Below are positions 1 to 6,401 of a DNA stretch of 6,809 nucleotides, piece after piece. Source of the DNA: Betaproteobacteria bacterium (GTDB lineage: Bacteria > Pseudomonadota > Gammaproteobacteria > Burkholderiales > Burkholderiaceae_C); the NCBI GenBank assembly GCA_009923895.1, contig RFSP01000104.1, positions 1 to 6,809 on the forward strand, read 5' to 3'. A program made the position numbers and the translations under genes. Numbering within the stretch: position 1 is the stretch's first letter; the number at the start of each line of letters is the position of its first letter. Below the pieces are notes generated by a model. The model had not been told where the DNA came from. It saw nothing but the letters and a program-made list of their open reading frames with translations, and made no database searches.

Positions 1-207
1 GGTGGGCGTGCGCCCCTCCGCTGCCAATTTCTGCCATGGGCGGCCAGCAGGGATCCACCACACCGCATCCAGGCCCAGGTGGGTCAAGGCCAGATGGGCC
101 AATGCCACGTGGGCTTGGTGCGGGGGGTCAAAAGTCCCCCCCAACAGACCGATGCGCTGAGTGCCTGGGCTCAAGTCTTGTTCGACCCTAGGCTCACGCC
201 CAGTCAC
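1..207 (-). CDS. nadD: Nicotinate-nucleotide adenylyltransferase, N-terminal part (3' end outside window)
   Basis: NadD transfers AMP from ATP to nicotinate mononucleotide, giving deamido-NAD in the cytoplasmic NAD synthesis pathway. The visible reading frame runs off the left edge and reads RIGLLGGTFDPPHQAHVALA, the hallmark N-terminal nucleotidyltransferase motif: glycine-rich strand, then FDPPH and the second His of the H-x-x-H nucleotide-binding signature. It is followed by a WWIPAGRPW segment typical of the family. The start is uncertain. A GTG at 207-205 would overlap the hemF stop by 14 bases. A TTG at 174-172 gives a shorter N-terminus (MSPGTQRIG...) and has a weak AGGG about 11 bases upstream. 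No in-frame ATG lies in this stretch. Only 58-69 of roughly 200 residues are present. It is the last gene seen in the yebC-purD-acyltransferase-hemF cluster, so it is probably cotranscribed with it. The family call is secure; the exact start is not. Confidence 0.9.
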   Translation of the reverse strand, partial: MTGREPRVEQDLSPGTQRIGLLGGTFDPPHQAHVALAHLALTHLGLDAVWWIPAGRPWQKLAAEGRTPT

Positions 208-1114
208 GCGGCCGCAAAAAGTCCGTGTACAAGCGCGCCTCGGGCGTGCCGTCATCGGGCTTCCAGTCGTAGCGCCATTTCACGATCGGGGGCATGGACA
301 TCAAGATGCTCTCGGTGCGGCCCCCGCTTTGCAAGCCAAACAGCGTGCCACGGTCAAACACCAAGTTGAATTCGACATAGCGTCCGCGTCGATAAGCCTG
401 GAAGTCGCGCTCTCGCTCACCGAAAGGGGTGTGGCGGCGCCGTTGGACCAAAGGCAGGTAAGCCTCAATAAAGGCATCTCCCACGGCACGCATCATGGCA
501 AAACTGTCATCGAAGCCGAGTTCAGCAAAGTCGTCAAAGAACACGCCGCCCACGCCCCGAGGCTCGTTGCGGTGCTTGAGAAAAAAGTACTCGTCACACC
601 AAGCCTTGAACCGAGGATACAGCGCTGCACCAAAGGGCTCCAACGCACGCTTGCACGTAGCATGGAAATGCTGGGCATCCTCTTCAAAGCCGTAATACGG
701 CGTCAAGTCCATGCCGCCACCAAACCAGAACACCGGCTCACGCCCTTGCGGCATGGCGGCAAACATGCGCACGTTCATGTGCGCTGTGGGGGCGTAAGGG
801 TTGCGCGGGTGCATGACCAGCGACACACCCAATGCCTCAAAAGGCGACCCTGCCAAATCAGGGCGATGCTCCGTGGCCGAGGGCGGCAGCTTGTGACCCT
901 TGACGTGACTGAAGTTGCACCCTCCCCGTTCAAACACGCCACCTTCTTCCACCAGGCGGGAAATGCCATCGCCCTCCAGCCGTCCCCCAGCAGGGCGCGT
1001 CCAAGCGTCACGCAAGAAGGGGTGGCCATCTTCGGCCTGCAAGGCGCCGATGATCCGGTCCTGCAAGCCCAACAGGTAATCTCGAACGTCTGATGCGCTA
1101 AAGCCCTTGCTCAT
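194..1114 (-). CDS. hemF: Oxygen-dependent coproporphyrinogen III oxidase
   Basis: HemF is a cytoplasmic homodimeric enzyme that uses O2 to decarboxylate two propionate side chains of coproporphyrinogen III, giving protoporphyrinogen IX in haem synthesis. The 306-residue product is close to the E. coli length of about 299. Conserved blocks appear in order: NPYAPTAHMNVR (residues 105-116), GGGMDLTPYYGFEED (132-146), HRNEPRGVGGVFFDDF (181-196) and, near the C-terminus, GGRTESILMSMPP and RDWA. His102, His112, His151 and His181 match the four family His residues that bind metal in E. coli HemF. The ATG at 1114 is chosen because MSKGFSASDVRDYLL begins where the family begins and an AGGA lies 9 bases upstream. 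A longer in-frame ATG at 1213 would run into the upstream gene and adds non-conserved residues. It lies 56 bases downstream of the acyltransferase and overlaps or abuts nadD. Because the enzyme needs oxygen, it points to an aerobic or facultative organism. Confidence 0.98.
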   Translation of the reverse strand: MSKGFSASDVRDYLLGLQDRIIGALQAEDGHPFLRDAWTRPAGGRLEGDGISRLVEEGGVFERGGCNFSHVKGHKLPPSATEHRPDLAGSPFEALGVSLVMHPRNPYAPTAHMNVRMFAAMPQGREPVFWFGGGMDLTPYYGFEEDAQHFHATCKRALEPFGAALYPRFKAWCDEYFFLKHRNEPRGVGGVFFDDFAELGFDDSFAMMRAVGDAFIEAYLPLVQRRRHTPFGERERDFQAYRRGRYVEFNLVFDRGTLFGLQSGGRTESILMSMPPIVKWRYDWKPDDGTPEARLYTDFLRPRDWA

Positions 1115-1123
1115 GTGGTGTGG

Positions 1124-1129
1124 TCCTGG
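1124..1129 (-). promoter_or_regulatory. Ribosome binding site of hemF
   Basis: Read on the minus strand this is CCAGGA, with its AGGA core 9 bases before the ATG at 1114. It supports that start over the upstream in-frame ATG at 1213. The match to the anti-Shine-Dalgarno sequence is modest. Confidence 0.5.
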
Positions 1130-1170
1130 TTTGAAATCAATACAAAGCGCTGCGGCGCAAAGGGTTGGGG

Positions 1171-1785
1171 TTATTTCTTCAGTCGAATGGGGGCGGCATT
1201 GGCAGGTCGACATCCCACGGCGGGTGACAGCCGCCGGGCAATCTCGGCCATGTCGGCGTCAACGTCGCCGCTGAGCTGGAGGAAAGAATGCACGCCCACA
1301 CGCTTTCGCCCAAAGTCCAGGTAGGCCAGCCCCAAGGGCACGTCTGAAGCCAAAGCCACTTGATAGAACCCACTGCGCCAGCCTTCGCCGGCCGAACGCG
1401 TGCCCTCGGGTGCCACCACGAGCCAAAGCATTTCCTGGCGGTCCCGCGCGTCTTGCATGCGGCGCACCATGTCGCCCACCAACCCGTGGGGGCTGCTGCG
1501 GTCCACCGGCACACCACCGATCCATGCCAGCCAGGGTCCAAAAACAGGCACTTTGAACAAGGAGGCTTTGGCCCACACCTTGACTTCAATTCCCATGGCC
1601 CACTTGGCCAGCACGCCCACAATGAAGTCCCAGTTGGAGGTGTGGGGGTAGACCGCCAGCACCCCCTGCGCCCCAGGAAGGCCGTCAAAGTCCACCTCCC
1701 AGCCCCACCAGCGCAAGAGCCTTCGCGCGAGCGCACTGCCGCGAAATTGCAGCGGTCGCTCCATCACGTCTTGAGGGCGCATCAT
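1171..1785 (-). CDS. Lysophospholipid acyltransferase family protein (PlsC-like)
   Basis: This 204-residue protein is predicted to be a glycerolipid acyltransferase, moving an acyl chain from acyl-ACP or acyl-CoA to a lysophospholipid or related acceptor at the inner face of the membrane. Motif I is HTSNWD (residues 48-53, catalytic His48 and Asp53 in the H-x4-D arrangement). Motif II is GGVPVDRS (90-97), and motif III is APEGTRS (125-131, acceptor phosphate binding). No clear N-terminal transmembrane helix is visible, so membrane association is probably peripheral. The start is set at the ATG at 1785 because it overlaps the purD stop as ATGA, a common translational-coupling arrangement. A second ATG follows immediately at 1782, and a longer frame inside purD starts at 1824. 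Only a weak purine-rich site precedes the start, consistent with coupling to purD. The substrate cannot be read from the sequence; it could be a second PlsC or a lipid-remodelling enzyme. Confidence 0.9.
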   Translation of the reverse strand: MMRPQDVMERPLQFRGSALARRLLRWWGWEVDFDGLPGAQGVLAVYPHTSNWDFIVGVLAKWAMGIEVKVWAKASLFKVPVFGPWLAWIGGVPVDRSSPHGLVGDMVRRMQDARDRQEMLWLVVAPEGTRSAGEGWRSGFYQVALASDVPLGLAYLDFGRKRVGVHSFLQLSGDVDADMAEIARRLSPAVGCRPANAAPIRLKK

Positions 1786-3077
1786 CGCGGCTTCACCGCA
1801 CGGTGACCGATGTCTCGACGCCATTGAGCGCCCGCAAATTGGATCGGCTCCAAGGCTTCATAGGCCCGTTGTTGCGCCATGCGCACCGAATCTCCCAACG
1901 CTGTCACGCACAACACACGGCCACCGCTGGTCAGCACTTCGCCTTGAGGCCCGGTTTGTGTCCCCGCATGAAACACCTGCACCTCGCCGTATGCAGATGA
2001 TGACTGGGGCGCTGACTTGGACGATGACGGCAGGCCAGAAATGGGGTCGCCTTTTCGAGGCTGGACCGGATAGCCCTGTGCGGCCATCACCACGCCCAAC
2101 GCCACTTGGCGGTCCCACTGCAGGTCCACTTGGTCCAAAGTGCCCTCGGTCGCATGCCACAGCAGATCGACCAAATCACTTTTCAAACGCATCAGCAGCA
2201 CCTGAGCCTCCGGGTCGCCCAAGCGGGCGTTGAACTCCACCGTCTTGGGCTGCCCTTGGTCATCGATCATCAAACCGGCGTACAAGAACCCTGTAAAGGG
2301 GTGGCCCTCTTCGGCCATGCCGGCGATGGTGGGTGCAATGATGTCGCGCATGGCACGGGCATGGACCTCGGGCGTGACCACGGGAGCCGGTGAGTAGGCC
2401 CCCATGCCCCCTGTGTTGGGCCCTTGATCGCCATCATTCAAACGCTTGTGGTCCTGGCTGGTGGCCAGTGCCACCACATGGCGGCCATCGCTCGCCACAA
2501 TGAAGCTGGCCTCTTCGCCCTGCATGAATTCTTCAATTACCACACGCCCGCCTTGCTGCCCTGGCGGCAAGGTCTGGTCAATGGCCGCATGGGCTTCTTG
2601 CAGCGTCATGGCCACCACCACACCTTTGCCCGCAGCCAGCCCGTCTGCCTTGATGACGATGGGCGCACCCTGTACATCCACATAGGCATGGGCTTGCCCT
2701 GCGTCTTCAAAAGTGGCGTGAGCGGCGGTGGGAATGCCGTGGCGTCCCATGAATTCTTTGGCAAAGGCCTTGGAGCTTTCTAACTGCGCCGCTGCTTGCG
2801 TTGGCCCAAATATGCGAAGTCCGCGCGAGCGGAAAAGGTCGACCACGCCCGCGGCCAGGGGGGCTTCAGGGCCCACGACCGTCAGGGCGATTTTTTCAGC
2901 TTGGGCAAAGTCGGCCAGCGCGGCCAAGTCGGTGATGGGCACATTGCGCAACGCCGGGTCTCGTGCCGTGCCACCATTGCCGGGCGCCACAAAGACCATT
3001 TGCACCCGCGGACTTTGGGCCAGCTTCCAGGCCAGCGCATGCTCTCGCCCACCGTTGCCGATGACCAGGACTTTCAT
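1782..3077 (-). CDS. purD: Phosphoribosylamine--glycine ligase (GAR synthetase)
   Basis: PurD joins glycine to 5-phosphoribosylamine with ATP, the second step of de novo purine synthesis in the cytoplasm. The 431-residue product matches the usual length (E. coli about 429). Visible landmarks are the N-terminal MKVLVIGNGGREHALAWK, the ATP-grasp segment KADGLAAGKG (143-152), PNTGGMGAYSPAP (220-232), the metal-site stretch EFNARLGDPEAQ (281-292; Glu281 and Asn283 are the expected magnesium ligands) and the C-terminal VFHAGT/GGRVLCVTALG region. The ATG at 3077 gives the canonical N-terminus. A GTG at 3086 would overlap the yebC stop as GTGA and add three residues, so it is a real alternative. A Ser-rich stretch at residues 351-361 looks longer than the matching E. 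coli loop. The 3' end overlaps the acyltransferase start by four bases, and the 5' end is coupled to yebC. Confidence 0.98.
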   Translation of the reverse strand: MKVLVIGNGGREHALAWKLAQSPRVQMVFVAPGNGGTARDPALRNVPITDLAALADFAQAEKIALTVVGPEAPLAAGVVDLFRSRGLRIFGPTQAAAQLESSKAFAKEFMGRHGIPTAAHATFEDAGQAHAYVDVQGAPIVIKADGLAAGKGVVVAMTLQEAHAAIDQTLPPGQQGGRVVIEEFMQGEEASFIVASDGRHVVALATSQDHKRLNDGDQGPNTGGMGAYSPAPVVTPEVHARAMRDIIAPTIAGMAEEGHPFTGFLYAGLMIDDQGQPKTVEFNARLGDPEAQVLLMRLKSDLVDLLWHATEGTLDQVDLQWDRQVALGVVMAAQGYPVQPRKGDPISGLPSSSKSAPQSSSAYGEVQVFHAGTQTGPQGEVLTSGGRVLCVTALGDSVRMAQQRAYEALEPIQFAGAQWRRDIGHRAVKPR

Positions 3078-3082
3078 GTCAC

Positions 3083-3811
3083 TCACACCCCGTCGAGAAT
3101 GGCGTTGTGATAAACCTCTTGCACGTCGTCCAAATCTTCTAAAACGTCGAGCAATTTTTGCATGCGCTGCGCATCCTCGCCGCCCACCTCCACAGGATTT
3201 TCAGCACGCATGGTCACTTCAGCCACCTCGGGTTGGAGGCCCTTGGCCGCGAGCGCCTTTTGCACCGCCTCGAAATCGCCCGGCGCACACAGCACCTCCA
3301 TGGAGCCGTCATCTCCGGCGATCACGTCCTCCGCGCCAGCCTCCAAGGCCACTTCCATGACTTGATCTTCGCTGACGCCGGGCGCAAAAATAAACTGCCC
3401 GCAATGCTTGAACTGAAACGCCACCGACCCTTCAGTGCCCAAATTGCCGCCATATTTGCTAAAGGCATGCCGAACCTCGGCCACGGTGCGTACCCGGTTG
3501 TCGGTCATGCAGTCCACCATCACGGCGGCCCCTCCAATGCCATAGCCTTCGTAGCGGATCTCCTCGTAGTTCACCCCCTCGAGGTTGCCCGTGGCTTTGT
3601 CGATGTTGCGCTTGACGGTGTCGGCAGGCAAATTGACGGCCTTGGCCTTTTCAACGGCCAATCGCAAACGCGGGTTGGCCGAGGGGTCGCCTCCCCCCTG
3701 GCGGGCCGCCACCATGATTTCGCGGATGACCCGCGTCCAGGCTTTGCCTCGCTTTTCGTCTTGACGACCCTTGCGATGTTGAATATTGGCCCACTTGGAA
3801 TGTCCGGCCAT
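3083..3811 (-). CDS. yebC: YebC/PmpR (TACO1) family translation or regulatory factor
   Basis: This 242-residue protein is a full-length member of the widespread YebC/PmpR family (mitochondrial homologue TACO1). Members were first described as DNA-binding transcriptional regulators. More recent work on family members links them to the ribosome and relief of stalling at proline-rich sequences; which role applies here cannot be read from sequence. The N-terminal signature MAGHSKWANIQHRKGRQDEKRGK (residues 1-23) is present, as are the conserved NPRLRLAVEKAKAVNLP segment, the central YEGYGIGGAAVMVDCMTDNRVRT and the GSVAFQF segment. The ATG at 3811 gives the invariant MAGHSKW start and has an AGGGAG 9 bases upstream. 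The frame stays open further upstream to 3925, but that extension is not conserved. It is the first gene of the leftward cluster, directly before purD, and is divergent from the DUF853 ATPase gene. Confidence 0.97.
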   Translation of the reverse strand: MAGHSKWANIQHRKGRQDEKRGKAWTRVIREIMVAARQGGGDPSANPRLRLAVEKAKAVNLPADTVKRNIDKATGNLEGVNYEEIRYEGYGIGGAAVMVDCMTDNRVRTVAEVRHAFSKYGGNLGTEGSVAFQFKHCGQFIFAPGVSEDQVMEVALEAGAEDVIAGDDGSMEVLCAPGDFEAVQKALAAKGLQPEVAEVTMRAENPVEVGGEDAQRMQKLLDVLEDLDDVQEVYHNAILDGV

Positions 3812-3923
3812 GGTGAAAATCTCCCTGCGTGATGGCGCACTTTGGCTGGGCGCACAAAACGCGATTGTTTCGATAGACTCAGCCCCGATCTTACCGGTCG
3901 CACATTTCCTGGAGCCTGCGGTC
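3812..3923. promoter_or_regulatory. Divergent intergenic region between yebC and the DUF853 ATPase gene
   Basis: This 112-base gap must hold, or lie close to, the promoters for the leftward yebC-purD cluster and the rightward ATPase gene, because the two are divergent. I found no convincing sigma70 pair in either direction. The best plus-strand candidate is weak: TTGTTT at 3865-3870, a 16-base spacer, then GATCTT at 3887-3892. On the minus strand only isolated -10-like hexamers (such as TAAGAT) appear, without a -35 box. The promoter role is inferred from gene layout. A plausible ribosome site for the ATPase, GGAG at 3911-3914, lies 9 bases before its ATG. Confidence 0.35.
3821..3826 (-). promoter_or_regulatory. 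Ribosome binding site of yebC
   Basis: On the minus strand this reads AGGGAG, 9 bases before the ATG at 3811. It is the best Shine-Dalgarno match seen among the genes here and fixes the yebC start at the conserved MAGHSKW rather than at an upstream codon in the same open frame. Confidence 0.7.
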
Positions 3924-5447
3924 ATGCCTCATCCCATTCTCCTTGCTCAAAACGGCCCTGTTACCTGCGAACTGCTCCCCGCCCTTGCCAATCGGCATGG
4001 CCTGATCACGGGAGCCACCGGCACCGGAAAGACTGTCACTTTGCAAGCGCTGGCCGAGGGGTTTTCCCGCATCGGGGTGCCAGTATTCATGGCCGATGTC
4101 AAAGGAGACTTGACCGGCATCAGTCAATTGGGGACTTTGGGCGACAAAATGGCCCGGGCCCTACAGGAACGGGGCATGGCCGCCCCCAGTCCGGTGGCCT
4201 GCCCCACCACCTTGTGGGACGTTTTTGGAGAACAAGGGCACCCGGTTCGGGCCACCATCACCGACCTTGGACCCTTGCTGCTCGCGCGCATGCTGGCCCT
4301 CAACGAGACCCAGTCGGGCGTGCTGCAGCTGGTGTTCAAGATCGCCGACGACCACGGCCTGGCTCTGCTGGACCTCAAAGACTTGCGAGCCATGCTGCAG
4401 CACGTGGGAGAACACGCCAAGGACTACACCACCACCTACGGCAACGTCAGTGCAGCCAGCATCGGCGCCATTCAACGCGGGCTCTTGCAGATTGAGCAGC
4501 AGGGCGGTGACCGCTTCTTTGGCGAACCCATGCTCAACATCGCCGATTTCATGCAAACGGTGGACGATCGGGGGGTCGTGAACATCTTGGCCGCCGACAA
4601 ACTCATGAATGCGCCCAGGCTGTACGCCACGTTCTTGCTTTGGATGCTGTCGGAGCTGTTTGAGACCCTCCCAGAAGTGGGCGACTTGGAAAAACCCAAG
4701 CTGGTCTTCTTTTTTGATGAAGCCCACCTGCTGTTCAATGACGCCCCCAAAGCCTTGGTGGAAAGGGTGGAATTGGTGGTGCGTTTGGTGCGAAGCAAAG
4801 GCGTGGGGGTGTACTTTGTCACGCAAAACCCGCTGGACATCCCCGATGCGGTGCTGGGCCAACTGGGCAACCGCGTACAGCACGCGCTGCGGGCGTTCAC
4901 GCCCCGAGATCAAAAGGCGGTCTTGTCGGCTGCAAGCACCTTGCGAGCCAATCCGCAGCTCGATCTGCAAGCCGCCATCACGGAACTTGGCGTGGGCGAG
5001 GCTCTGGTGAGTCTGCTCGATGCCCAAGGGCGCCCCTCGGTCACTCAACGTGTCTTCATCACGCCGCCTGGCAGTCAGATCGGCCCCATCCGTTCCGAGC
5101 AGCGAGCGACCCTCCTGCAAACCTCCTTGGTGGCGGGCGTGTACGAACAAGCCGTGGACCGGGAATCCGCTTTCGAAAAGCTCGTGGGGCGCGCCGCTGG
5201 GAGCTCACCTGCAGCCACCACGGGCAAGCCCGTCGAAGCGGCGTCCTCCAACGAATCCAGCGCGGGGGGCTTCTTGGGTCAGGTATCCGACCTGGTCCTG
5301 GGAGGCGCAGGCCCGCGAGGGGGGCGGCGCGAAGGTCTGGCCCAGACCGCACTGCGCAGCGCAATGCGCAGCGTGGGCTCGGCGGTTGGGCGGGAAATCG
5401 TGCGCGGAGTGTTGGGATCGCTGCTGGGGGGTGGCAAAAGACGCTGA
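3924..5447 (+). CDS. HerA/FtsK-like P-loop ATPase, DUF853 family (YjgR homologue)
   Basis: The 507-residue product aligns by eye along its whole length with E. coli YjgR (about 500 residues), a DUF853 protein of the HerA-FtsK ATPase superfamily. The superfamily includes DNA translocases and helicases, but the physiological role of this branch is not established. The Walker A motif GATGTGKT lies at residues 30-37, preceded by NRHGLIT. VFMADVKGDLTG follows. Walker B is LVFFFDEAH, with Asp265 and Glu266. The sensor-like segment VTQNPLDIPD begins near residue 299, followed by QLGNRVQHALRAFTPRDQKAV. The C-terminus is a variable Ala/Ser linker and then a Gly/Arg-rich tail (GPRGGRREG ... GSLLGGGKRR) shared with YjgR. 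There is no signal peptide or membrane helix, so it is probably cytoplasmic. The start at 3924 gives the YjgR-like N-terminus and has GGAG 9 bases upstream. An in-frame ATG at 3786 would overlap yebC and add unconserved residues. The gene appears monocistronic. Confidence 0.93.
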   Translation: MPHPILLAQNGPVTCELLPALANRHGLITGATGTGKTVTLQALAEGFSRIGVPVFMADVKGDLTGISQLGTLGDKMARALQERGMAAPSPVACPTTLWDVFGEQGHPVRATITDLGPLLLARMLALNETQSGVLQLVFKIADDHGLALLDLKDLRAMLQHVGEHAKDYTTTYGNVSAASIGAIQRGLLQIEQQGGDRFFGEPMLNIADFMQTVDDRGVVNILAADKLMNAPRLYATFLLWMLSELFETLPEVGDLEKPKLVFFFDEAHLLFNDAPKALVERVELVVRLVRSKGVGVYFVTQNPLDIPDAVLGQLGNRVQHALRAFTPRDQKAVLSAASTLRANPQLDLQAAITELGVGEALVSLLDAQGRPSVTQRVFITPPGSQIGPIRSEQRATLLQTSLVAGVYEQAVDRESAFEKLVGRAAGSSPAATTGKPVEAASSNESSAGGFLGQVSDLVLGGAGPRGGRREGLAQTALRSAMRSVGSAVGREIVRGVLGSLLGGGKRR

Positions 5448-5456
5448 GCCTCCTAT

Positions 5457-5501
5457 GGGTGAAACACCCCACAGCGAAGATCCATCCTGGGCTCTCAGCC
5501 C
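5457..5501. terminator. Possible weak hairpins between convergent genes
   Basis: Two short perfect inverted repeats lie in or at the edge of the 47-base gap between the convergent ATPase and amidohydrolase genes. They are GGGTG-AAA-CACCC at 5457-5469 and GGGCT-CTC-AGCCC at 5489-5501, the second overlapping the amidohydrolase stop codon. Each has a 5-base-pair stem and a 3-base loop, and neither is followed by a T run on either strand. They may slow polymerase or protect 3' ends, but they do not meet the usual description of an intrinsic terminator. Confidence 0.25.
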
Positions 5502-6388
5502 GCGAGGACCTGCTTGGCGTGACGGGCCAAGGCCTGCAGCGCCGTGTCAATGGCCTCTTGCAGGCGGGTAAAGCCAGCCACCGGCTGAAACTGCCCATCC
5601 ATGTAGAGCGACCGCTTGACCTCAATTTGCACCGAATGCCAGGCCTTGTCTGGGGCGCCTGAACGGCGGATGATCTCCACCCCTTTGAACGGGTCGTTTC
5701 GGGCCACGGAGTAACCGTGGCTGCGAAATGACGCCTCCAGCAAGGCCATGGTGGCTTCATCGCTGGTGGTGTCGTCCAAGTTGCCCAGCACCACGTCGGC
5801 CAAAGGCTTTTCGGGCAGCCCCAGACGTCGATAAGCGTCGTCAGGCATGGAATGCACATTCAAATGCCACCGCGGCTGGCCTCCCGCCCCGGCCTCGGCC
5901 AGTGCGCTGTTCAAGGCCTCGTGATAGGGCCTCCAGCATCGGTCAATGCGCTGTTGCACCTCAGCCACCGAGAGTTGCCGGCTGTACATGGGACGACCGC
6001 CCATGACACGCCACACCAGGCCTGCGCCGATTTCGGTTTTTCGGCTGGGGGAAACCGGCCCGGGCCACGGTGCATCCAGCAAAGCCTCGTCGATGTCGTG
6101 CAAGCTGCGATTGGGATCGATATACGCCCTGGGAAAGTGAGCGGCAATCAAGGTGGCCCCGTGTGCAGGTGCATGGGCATAAAGCCGGTCAATGAATGTG
6201 TCTTCTCCGCGACGCAAGTCCAGGCCTTCCAGCACAGAGCCAAAGTCATTGGGGTAATCGGTGCCGCTGTGCGGAGAGTCCACCACGATGGGCAATGGCG
6301 TCCTCACCGGACGAATGATGGACACAGGAGCCGGGGAGTGCCCAGGAGAGTGCCCCGAAGAAAGGCCTGAATTGAGAGGTGTGTTCAT
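5495..6388 (-). CDS. N-formylglutamate amidohydrolase family protein
   Basis: The family (PF05013) hydrolyses N-formylglutamate to glutamate and formate in one route of histidine breakdown; other members have unproven substrates. This 297-residue protein shows the family blocks in order: VVDSPHSGTDYP (35-46), RGEDTFIDRLY (60-70, acidic residues and Arg), RAYIDPNR (87-94), GLVWR (123-127), HLNVHSMP (175-182, likely metal-binding His) and QIEVKRSLYMD (254-264). No other hut gene is nearby, so a role in histidine use is not supported by context, and hutG is not assigned. The first 25 or so residues are low complexity, with a GHSPGHSP repeat at 12-19, and precede the conserved domain. The ATG at 6388 has no clear ribosome site but sits just downstream of a good promoter, suggesting a near-leaderless message. 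An internal GTG at 6325 is the alternative start. It is convergent with the ATPase gene and divergent from glnS. Confidence 0.9.
   Translation of the reverse strand: MNTPLNSGLSSGHSPGHSPAPVSIIRPVRTPLPIVVDSPHSGTDYPNDFGSVLEGLDLRRGEDTFIDRLYAHAPAHGATLIAAHFPRAYIDPNRSLHDIDEALLDAPWPGPVSPSRKTEIGAGLVWRVMGGRPMYSRQLSVAEVQQRIDRCWRPYHEALNSALAEAGAGGQPRWHLNVHSMPDDAYRRLGLPEKPLADVVLGNLDDTTSDEATMALLEASFRSHGYSVARNDPFKGVEIIRRSGAPDKAWHSVQIEVKRSLYMDGQFQPVAGFTRLQEAIDTALQALARHAKQVLAG
6332..6355 (-). repeat. Short in-frame tandem repeat (GHSP x2) at the 5' end of the amidohydrolase gene
   Basis: Two 12-base units encode GHSP-GHSP at residues 12-19. The two copies share a run including AGTGCCC on the plus strand and differ at third codon positions. 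They lie in a low-complexity leader before the conserved domain. The period is a multiple of three, so gain or loss of a unit would keep the frame. Confidence 0.6.
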
Positions 6389-6401
6389 AGGGACCCATCA
6401 T
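6372..6401 (+). promoter_or_regulatory. Candidate glnS promoter
   Basis: TTGAGA at 6372-6377 (5 of 6 to the -35 consensus), an 18-base spacer and CATCAT at 6396-6401 (4 of 6 to the -10 consensus) would start transcription near 6408, a few bases before glnS. The -35 box lies inside the first codons of the divergent amidohydrolase gene. A separate TAAAAT at 6411-6416 resembles a -10 box but has no partner at a suitable distance. The call is by eye and uncertain. Confidence 0.35.

Noticed and set aside
161..1093. Long plus-strand open frame (about 310 codons) opposite hemF
   Set aside because: It is fully antisense to hemF, which has clear family motifs. The translation shows no recognisable domain, and GC-rich genes often leave open frames on the opposite strand.
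1131..1145. FNR-like palindrome (TTGA...TCAA type) upstream of hemF
   Set aside because: An FNR box needs TTGAT and ATCAA separated by four bases. Here the half-sites are only two bases apart or do not match, so oxygen control of hemF through this site is not supported.
1148..1159. GCGC-tgcg-GCGC inverted repeat between the acyltransferase and hemF, considered as a terminator
   Set aside because: The stem is only four base pairs, there is no T run, and the flanking A-rich bases do not pair. It would not be expected to end transcription within the cluster.
1115..1213. N-terminal extension of HemF from the in-frame ATG at 1213
   Set aside because: It would overlap the acyltransferase 3' end and add residues absent from the family, while the ATG at 1114 gives the family N-terminus and has a ribosome site.
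3158..3832. Plus-strand open frame (about 224 codons) opposite yebC
   Set aside because: It is antisense to yebC, has no recognisable motif, and is a composition effect.
3786..3923. N-terminal extension of the DUF853 ATPase from the ATG at 3786
   Set aside because: It would overlap the yebC start and ribosome site and add 46 unconserved residues, while the start at 3924 matches YjgR and has GGAG at a good distance.
4161..5150. Long minus-strand open frame (about 329 codons) opposite the DUF853 ATPase gene
   Set aside because: It mirrors the codon pattern of the ATPase gene, shows no domain I recognise, and sits wholly inside a strongly supported gene.
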